Assembly: GCA_002364555.1 (NCBI GenBank)
Contig: DEYM01000123.1
Coordinates: 28,676-39,144 of the forward strand
Direction: 5' to 3'
Origin: Phycisphaerales bacterium UBA3158
GTDB lineage: Bacteria; Planctomycetota; Phycisphaerae; Phycisphaerales; SM1A02
DNA length: 10,469 nucleotides
Each line of letters starts with the position of its first letter. Within the stretch, counting starts at the first letter, position 1. Made by a program: the position numbers and the translations under genes. Below are positions 6,942 through 10,469 of this stretch, one piece after another. The notes under the pieces are model-generated. The model saw only the letters and a list, made by a program, of their open reading frames with translations, made no database searches and was not told where the DNA came from.

Positions 6942-7015
6942 GGCGACCGACGGGGCTCGAACCCGCGACGTCCTGGATCACAACCAGGTGCTCTACCAAC
7001 TGAGCTACGGTCGCC
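6942..7015 (-). tRNA. tRNA-His (anticodon GTG)
   Basis: The - strand folds into a complete cloverleaf. The acceptor stem is GCGACCG/CGGTCGC with all seven pairs. The D arm is GCTC-AGTTGGTA-GAGC. The anticodon arm is CCTGG-TTGTGAT-CCAGG with anticodon GTG, and the T arm is GCGGG-TTCGAGC-CCCGT. The extra 5' G at 7015 (position -1) can face the discriminator C73 at 6942; G-1:C73 is the known identity element of bacterial tRNA-His and supports the call. CCA is not encoded (the next bases are CTT), so it must be added by the nucleotidyltransferase. The gene diverges from the downstream + strand amidase gene. Confidence 0.98.
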
Positions 7016-7027
7016 GAAGAATGCCGA

Positions 7028-7057
7028 AGAGTACCCGGGGCCTCGTGGTCAGGTCAA
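7028..7057 (-). promoter_or_regulatory. Candidate tRNA-His promoter
   Basis: On the - strand TTGACC (7052-7057, five of six to TTGACA) is followed after 18 bp by TACTCT (7028-7033, three of six). The -10 box ends 12 nt before the mature 5' end, a normal place for a tRNA promoter. The layout resembles that upstream of tRNA-Phe, which adds some support. Confidence 0.5.
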
Positions 7058-7088
7058 CGCTGGATGGCAAATCATGGATGATCCGCTG

Positions 7089-7107
7089 ATTCTCGATTAT
7101 CGAGAAT
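7089..7107. promoter_or_regulatory. Perfect 19-nt palindrome upstream of the amidase gene
   Basis: ATTCTCGAT (7089-7097), a single central T, and ATCGAGAAT (7099-7107) are exact reverse complements. The centre (7098) is 41 bp upstream of the amidase ATG. If that gene is leaderless as proposed, the palindrome is centred at -41, where a class II activator would sit and where the -35 box is otherwise missing. It also covers the alternative ATG at 7106, which argues against that start. The regulator is not identifiable. Confidence 0.55.
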
Positions 7108-7126
7108 GTCCACGGAATGCCCCCTG

Positions 7127-7132
7127 TACACT
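7127..7132 (+). promoter_or_regulatory. Candidate -10 box for a leaderless amidase transcript
   Basis: TACACT (four of six to TATAAT) is followed by six bases (GCCACC) and the ATG at 7139, the same spacing as TATACT in front of mutL. No Shine-Dalgarno and no -35 box are visible; the palindrome at 7089-7107 occupies the -35 position. Confidence 0.35.
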
Positions 7133-7138
7133 GCCACC

Positions 7139-7927
7139 ATGCGGGTAATGGGACTCCAATACGACATCTGCTGGGAGGACAAGGCCGGCAGTCAATCCCT
7201 CATGGATGGACTCCTCGAGGCCTCCCCCCCGGCCGCAGGCAGTTTGCTGGTGACTCCCGAGCTGGGAGATGTCGGATTCAGCCGAAATCTGGAACGCATC
7301 ATTGACGTGGATTCCCAGACATGGGCGATTCGAACCGCCAGACACCATCAATGCTGGGTCCAACATGGCTGGGCGGAGCGATCCTCAGCAGGACGAGCCT
7401 GGAACACGATGACGACTGTTTCGCCTTCTGGAGAGATCGTCGATCAATATCGCAAGATCGTCCCCTTCACGCCTGGCCACGAGGACAGGGCCTACGACCC
7501 GGGTGAGGAGATTCACATCGTTGAAATCAACGGCATCCTCACCTGCCCCTTTCTCTGCTATGACCTTCGTTTTCCTGAATTGTGGCGAATAGCCGCCAAA
7601 GCCGGTGCGGAACTCTTCACCATCGGAGCAAGCTGGCCAGCTGTACGAGCCAACCACTGGAAGATGCTCAACATCTCCAGAGCCATGGAAAATCAGGCAT
7701 GGGTCCTGGGTGTGAACCGAACCGGAAAGGACCCCTATCTCGGCTACAGCGGGGATTCTCTTCTGATCTCGCCTCTGGGTGAAATCGTCAGCGAGGCTCA
7801 GGCCGCACCTGTCGTCCTCTCCGGAGAGGTTGATCCGGAGTCCTCAAGGCGGCTGCGGAAAGAATTTGCCACGCTGGATGACATCAGACCCGGCTTCCTC
7901 GGGGACATAGAGGTGGTTCGACGTTGA
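7139..7927 (+). CDS. Nitrilase-superfamily amidase (omega-amidase-like carbon-nitrogen hydrolase)
   Basis: This 262-residue single-domain protein carries the nitrilase catalytic triad: Glu41 (VTPELGDVGFS), Lys106 (YRKIVPFTPG) and Cys140 (FLCYDLRFPELW). A further conserved Glu lies at 115 (GHED). The YRK-x-x-PF and CYDLRFPELWR segments and the compact length resemble the omega-amidase/Nit2/YafV branch, which hydrolyses 2-oxoglutaramate or similar omega-amides to a dicarboxylate and ammonia. This branch assignment is inference; other small aliphatic amidases or deaminated-glutathione amidase remain possible. It is a separate gene from the glutaminase domain of nadE. The protein should be cytoplasmic; I see no signal peptide. 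I chose the ATG at 7139 because MRVMGLQYDICWEDK forms the usual first strand; the in-frame ATG at 7106 lies inside a palindrome. tRNA-Phe starts 46 bp after the stop. Confidence 0.9.
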   Translation: MRVMGLQYDICWEDKAGSQSLMDGLLEASPPAAGSLLVTPELGDVGFSRNLERIIDVDSQTWAIRTARHHQCWVQHGWAERSSAGRAWNTMTTVSPSGEIVDQYRKIVPFTPGHEDRAYDPGEEIHIVEINGILTCPFLCYDLRFPELWRIAAKAGAELFTIGASWPAVRANHWKMLNISRAMENQAWVLGVNRTGKDPYLGYSGDSLLISPLGEIVSEAQAAPVVLSGEVDPESSRRLRKEFATLDDIRPGFLGDIEVVRR

Positions 7928-7933
7928 AATGGG

Positions 7934-7963
7934 TTGAACCGGATCGGCTCACTGATGTACCCT
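7934..7963 (+). promoter_or_regulatory. Candidate tRNA-Phe promoter
   Basis: TTGAAC (7934-7939) and TACCCT (7958-7963) are 18 bp apart; the -10 box ends 10 nt before the tRNA 5' end. Matches to consensus are only four and three of six, but hexamers and spacing resemble the TTGACC-N18-TACTCT set upstream of tRNA-His. Confidence 0.4.
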
Positions 7964-7973
7964 AGTGAGTTCA

Positions 7974-8046
7974 GGCGAGGTAGCTCAGTTGGTAGAGCAC
8001 GGCATTGAAAATGCCGGTGTCCCCGGTTCAAGTCCGGGTCTCGCCA
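7974..8046 (+). tRNA. tRNA-Phe (anticodon GAA)
   Basis: The cloverleaf is complete. The acceptor is GGCGAGG/TCTCGCC with one G-U pair at 7:66. The D arm is GCTC-AGTTGGTA-GAGC. The anticodon arm is CGGCA-TTGAAAA-TGCCG with anticodon GAA, and the T arm is CCCGG-TTCAAGT-CCGGG. The discriminator base is A, as expected for Phe. CCA is not encoded (TTT follows). No terminator is visible before the next gene, which starts 68 bp later, so read-through into it is possible. Confidence 0.98.
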
Positions 8047-8114
8047 TTTCCCAATGCACTCATCGGCCGCCGAGGCCCAATCGAATCCCCGGCCAGGTGA
8101 CAGGAGCATGAGAC

Positions 8115-9530
8115 ATGTTGTTCCGTTTGATCTATGACGAGGCACTCGCGCACGCGTCCTATCTCATTGGATGTCAGCAGACCAGGGAAGCCATCGTGTT
8201 CGACCCCGCTCGTGACATCGATCGCTACATGGGGCTGGCCGCCTCCCATGGCCTGCGCATAACGGCAACCGCGGAAACACACATCCATGCAGACTTTCTT
8301 TCGGGCTGTGGTGAGTTGGCCAGACGTTGCGGCGCCCATGTGTATGTGTCCGGACACGGTGGTCCCGATTGGCAGTCACGCTGGGTGGACGATCATTCCC
8401 ACACGCTGCTGAAGGATGGAGATTCATTTGAACTGGGCGGTCTTCAGTTCAGGGCACTTCACACGCCGGGGCACACACCGGAACACTTGATGTACGAGGT
8501 CATCGATCGACCCAGTGGGCCGGAACCACTTGGCTTGATTACGGGTGATTTCGTATTCGTCGGCGCCCTTGGACGCCCCGACCTCCTTGAGAAGGCCATG
8601 GGACAAGAGGGTGTGCAGGAACAATGCGCCAGAGATCTTCACGCATCGGCCTCCCGCTTCCTCGAGCTTCCCGATTTCCTGCAGGTCTGGCCTGCTCACG
8701 GCTCCGGAAGCGCATGCGGAAAATCACTTGGATCAGTGCCCCAATCGACGGTCGGCTATGAACGAAGAACCAACCCATCACTGGCTTTCGTCGGCAAGGA
8801 GACCCAGTTCATCGATGACATCCTCTCCGGGCAGTCGGATCCCCCGCTCTACTTCGAACGAATGAAACGTCTCAACCGCGATGGGGTACCACCTCTTCAG
8901 TTGACCGCTCCCCCGGTGCTGACGGCAGAGGAATGCGAGACGCTCGATCTGGACAAGGTCGTCGTCGTCGATACCCGACCATGGGAACTGTTCCGACAAT
9001 CACATTTTCGGAATTCGCATTGGTCAGCCCCGGGCGCCTGGTTCCCCGCATCCGTCGGTTCCTACATCGAACCCGAACAGTCCGTCGCACTCCTCGTCGA
9101 ACCCGATGAGGCCGAACACTATCTGCGACTCATGCTTCGGATCGGACTGGATCGAATCGTGGGCATGATCACACCGGAGGTGTTCAAGGAAGCCATCCCG
9201 AACTGCGAGACTTCACCGGCGAATGAGATCCATGCCGCTGAATTCCAACGTGAGATCGAAGCGGGGTCCACAAGAGTGCTCGATGTACGAAGTACCGAGG
9301 AATACGCTCGAGGCAGAGTACCCGGCAGCTGCCACGTCCCCTACACGAGATTGGCCAAGCATCTCGATTCGCTGCCTCCTGTCAATGACGAGCCCCTGCT
9401 TGTCCATTGCCAGGGCGGCCTGAGATCCGCCATGGCACTGACCTATCTGAAGCGATTGGGCTACAACCCCGTGAACATCGCCGGAGGCTATGCCGCCTGG
9501 GTCCGGATAGCCCACAGACAGAATGCCTGA
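8115..9530 (+). CDS. Persulfide dioxygenase with two rhodanese-like domains (CstB-like)
   Basis: The protein has 471 residues and three domains. The N-terminal metallo-beta-lactamase fold (about 1-240) is of the ETHE1/persulfide dioxygenase type, with ETHIHADFLSG at 54-64, TPGHTPEH at 117-124, GDFVFVGALGRPDLL at 144-158 and PAHGSGSACGKSLG at 193-206. Predicted iron ligands are His56, His120 and Asp145; Cys201 sits at a position conserved in CstB-type enzymes. The middle rhodanese-like domain (about 265-360, VVVDTRPWELF) lacks a catalytic Cys: its loop reads LLVEPDEAEHYLR. The C-terminal rhodanese (about 372-468, VLDVRSTEEYARG) has an intact loop HCQGGLRSA with Cys432. Known relatives oxidise persulfides from sulfide and transfer sulfane sulfur, giving thiosulfate or sulfite; the same is inferred here. 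It is cytoplasmic, with no signal peptide. AGGAG lies 8 nt before the ATG. No sulfide:quinone reductase or CstR-type regulator is adjacent. Confidence 0.93.
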   Translation: MLFRLIYDEALAHASYLIGCQQTREAIVFDPARDIDRYMGLAASHGLRITATAETHIHADFLSGCGELARRCGAHVYVSGHGGPDWQSRWVDDHSHTLLKDGDSFELGGLQFRALHTPGHTPEHLMYEVIDRPSGPEPLGLITGDFVFVGALGRPDLLEKAMGQEGVQEQCARDLHASASRFLELPDFLQVWPAHGSGSACGKSLGSVPQSTVGYERRTNPSLAFVGKETQFIDDILSGQSDPPLYFERMKRLNRDGVPPLQLTAPPVLTAEECETLDLDKVVVVDTRPWELFRQSHFRNSHWSAPGAWFPASVGSYIEPEQSVALLVEPDEAEHYLRLMLRIGLDRIVGMITPEVFKEAIPNCETSPANEIHAAEFQREIEAGSTRVLDVRSTEEYARGRVPGSCHVPYTRLAKHLDSLPPVNDEPLLVHCQGGLRSAMALTYLKRLGYNPVNIAGGYAAWVRIAHRQNA

Positions 9531-9716
9531 AAAAAGCGGTTCCGTCTGTAGGGGTTATGACACATGGATGCCCCAATTGAATTGAGCCAAATACTAAATG
9601 CTCGATTTATGATCTAAATCGTTGTTAATTGGTCGCTTGGGTCACTATTGTTTCCAGATTCGATGTTTCACGAGTCCATTCTGTGGATTCTGCGGATCAG
9701 TAGGTGGAGAAGGTTT
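9531..9716 (+). other. AT-rich intergenic region with two short palindromes
   Basis: This gap is visibly richer in A and T than its neighbours, especially 9574-9650. It holds CAATT-G-AATTG (9574-9584) and CGATTTA-N5-TAAATCG (9603-9621). A -10-like TATGAT (9608-9613) lies inside the second palindrome, but no -35 match sits at 16-18 bp. I see no U-tract terminator for the dioxygenase gene. The region probably contains the promoter of the downstream secreted-protein gene. Confidence 0.4.
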
Positions 9717-10469
9717 TTGTCCCATACACGAAGAATCTGCATGGCAGTTGCCCTGTCCTGCTCCGGAATTGCCGGAGCGGCCGAGCCGTCCCTCTGGCTG
9801 GACTGGTTTGCTTCCGACGATCCTTCCACACCTCTCTCCTTCGATCCAGCGGATCAGGGTGATGTCACCTCCGATCAGAACGGCGGCATGATCTATACCG
9901 GCTCCCTGCTGAATGACTCATGGCAGCTGAGCTGGACGACTCGAATCAGGAACAATTCCAGCAATGCCTACATGGACACCGCCATATCGGTGATCAACCT
10001 CAGCAGTGAGACGCAGACCTTCTCTCTGGACACACGGATGTCCCTGTCGGACCCGTTGGTCAATCCGGAAACGGTCGATCTTGCTGGTAGTCTCGCGCTC
10101 ACCAATACCGGCTTCACCGGAGGCGCCGAGGTGAAGGACGACATGAATGAATCGATCATTCAGGCGAGCCTGGACGGCGATGTTGCAGATGTTCTGTTCG
10201 AGGGCCCCTACCTGCTACAGGCGAATGGGCCGTTTTCCTCTGCAGTCGACTCCGCTGCCACATCGATGATGCCTACACTCGAAGTGCTCAACCAGATGTC
10301 TCTTCTGACGACATTCCAGCTGAGCCCGGGCGATCTACTCAATCTCACGATCGTCATGGATGTGAGCAACATTCCGGCCCCTGGTGTTCTTTCGTTGATC
10401 GCAGTGGCCGGACTGATCGGTACGCGTTCGCGAAGACGGACCACCTCGTCGGGAGGATCCAGACCATGA
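9717..10469 (+). CDS. Secreted protein of unknown function with PEP-CTERM-like sorting tail
   Basis: I do not recognise the central part. With a TTG start at 9717 the protein has 250 residues. It opens with a signal peptide (SHTRR, then the hydrophobic ICMAVALSCSGIAG, with likely cleavage near AGAA-EP at 20-23). An acidic, Ser/Thr/Asn-rich, probably beta-rich body of about 195 residues follows. The end is tripartite: IPAPG at 219-223, a hydrophobic helix VLSLIAVAGLIG, and the basic cluster RSRRR at 237-241. This is the layout of PEP-CTERM-type exosortase substrates, with PAPG in place of PEP. Nine residues follow the arginines. I chose TTG 9717 because GGAG lies 7 nt upstream and the signal peptide then has normal length; ATG 9663 or TTG 9648 would add 18 or 23 residues and have no Shine-Dalgarno. 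The stop is the last base of the window, and its ATGA could start another gene. Confidence 0.72.
   Translation: MSHTRRICMAVALSCSGIAGAAEPSLWLDWFASDDPSTPLSFDPADQGDVTSDQNGGMIYTGSLLNDSWQLSWTTRIRNNSSNAYMDTAISVINLSSETQTFSLDTRMSLSDPLVNPETVDLAGSLALTNTGFTGGAEVKDDMNESIIQASLDGDVADVLFEGPYLLQANGPFSSAVDSAATSMMPTLEVLNQMSLLTTFQLSPGDLLNLTIVMDVSNIPAPGVLSLIAVAGLIGTRSRRRTTSSGGSRP

Noticed and set aside
6714..7148. A 144-codon + strand frame running across tRNA-His
   Set aside because: It spans a certain tRNA gene, the pckA leader and promoter elements, and carries no motif.
8108..8137. Tiny 9-codon frame overlapping the start of the dioxygenase gene
   Set aside because: Its ATG is only 1 nt after the AGGAG that serves the real start at 8115; it is far more likely a chance frame than a leader peptide.
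1..10469. Mobile elements, CRISPR arrays, toxin-antitoxin or defence systems
   Set aside because: No transposase or integrase, no regularly spaced repeats, no tRNA-adjacent attachment duplication and no defence-type domain could be found; the excisionase-like HTH belongs to a regulator, not to phage excision.

Overview
The window is a 10.5 kb chromosomal stretch of housekeeping and metabolic genes. I see no insertion sequence, phage module, CRISPR array or toxin-antitoxin pair. The best taxonomic guess is Planctomycetota, probably class Phycisphaerae. The reasons are a regulator that joins an excisionase-like DNA-binding domain to a receiver domain, a secreted protein with a PAPG-type C-terminal sorting tail, an endonuclease-type MutL, moderately high GC, and tRNA genes without encoded CCA. 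This placement is inference; no rRNA or ribosomal-protein marker is present.

Left part (1-4910). A 5'-truncated moeA and an ATGA-overlapping moaD, both for molybdenum cofactor synthesis, run on the + strand. They collide tail-to-tail, 5 bp apart, with a - strand block that reads regulator gene, then nadE (glutamine-dependent NAD synthetase), then mutL (mismatch repair). A 12-bp perfect hairpin separates the regulator from nadE. nadE and mutL are 34 bp apart, but mutL also has its own -10-like box so close to its ATG that a leaderless transcript is likely.

Middle (4911-7138). The regulator's upstream region holds a GC-rich hairpin and three copies of a CGGTAC core. pckA (ATP-type PEP carboxykinase) follows on the - strand. 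It has a strong Shine-Dalgarno, a leader hairpin, and a terminator that folds with a GAAA tetraloop only on pckA's strand. Further right, a tRNA-His gene on the - strand diverges from a + strand nitrilase-family amidase gene. The 123-bp gap between them carries a tRNA promoter, a perfect 19-nt palindrome and a second leaderless-type -10 box.

Right part (7139-10469). All on +: the nitrilase-family amidase, tRNA-Phe, a three-domain persulfide dioxygenase-rhodanese protein (CstB-like sulfide detoxification), an AT-rich intergenic stretch, and a secreted protein of unknown function with an N-terminal signal peptide and a PEP-CTERM-like tail.

No single pathway unites the window: it has cofactor synthesis (Moco, NAD), DNA repair, gluconeogenesis or anaplerosis, amide metabolism and sulfur detoxification. 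The least ordinary items are the multidomain persulfide dioxygenase, the HTH-receiver regulator with its upstream repeats, the palindrome at -41 of the amidase gene, and the sorting-signal protein.
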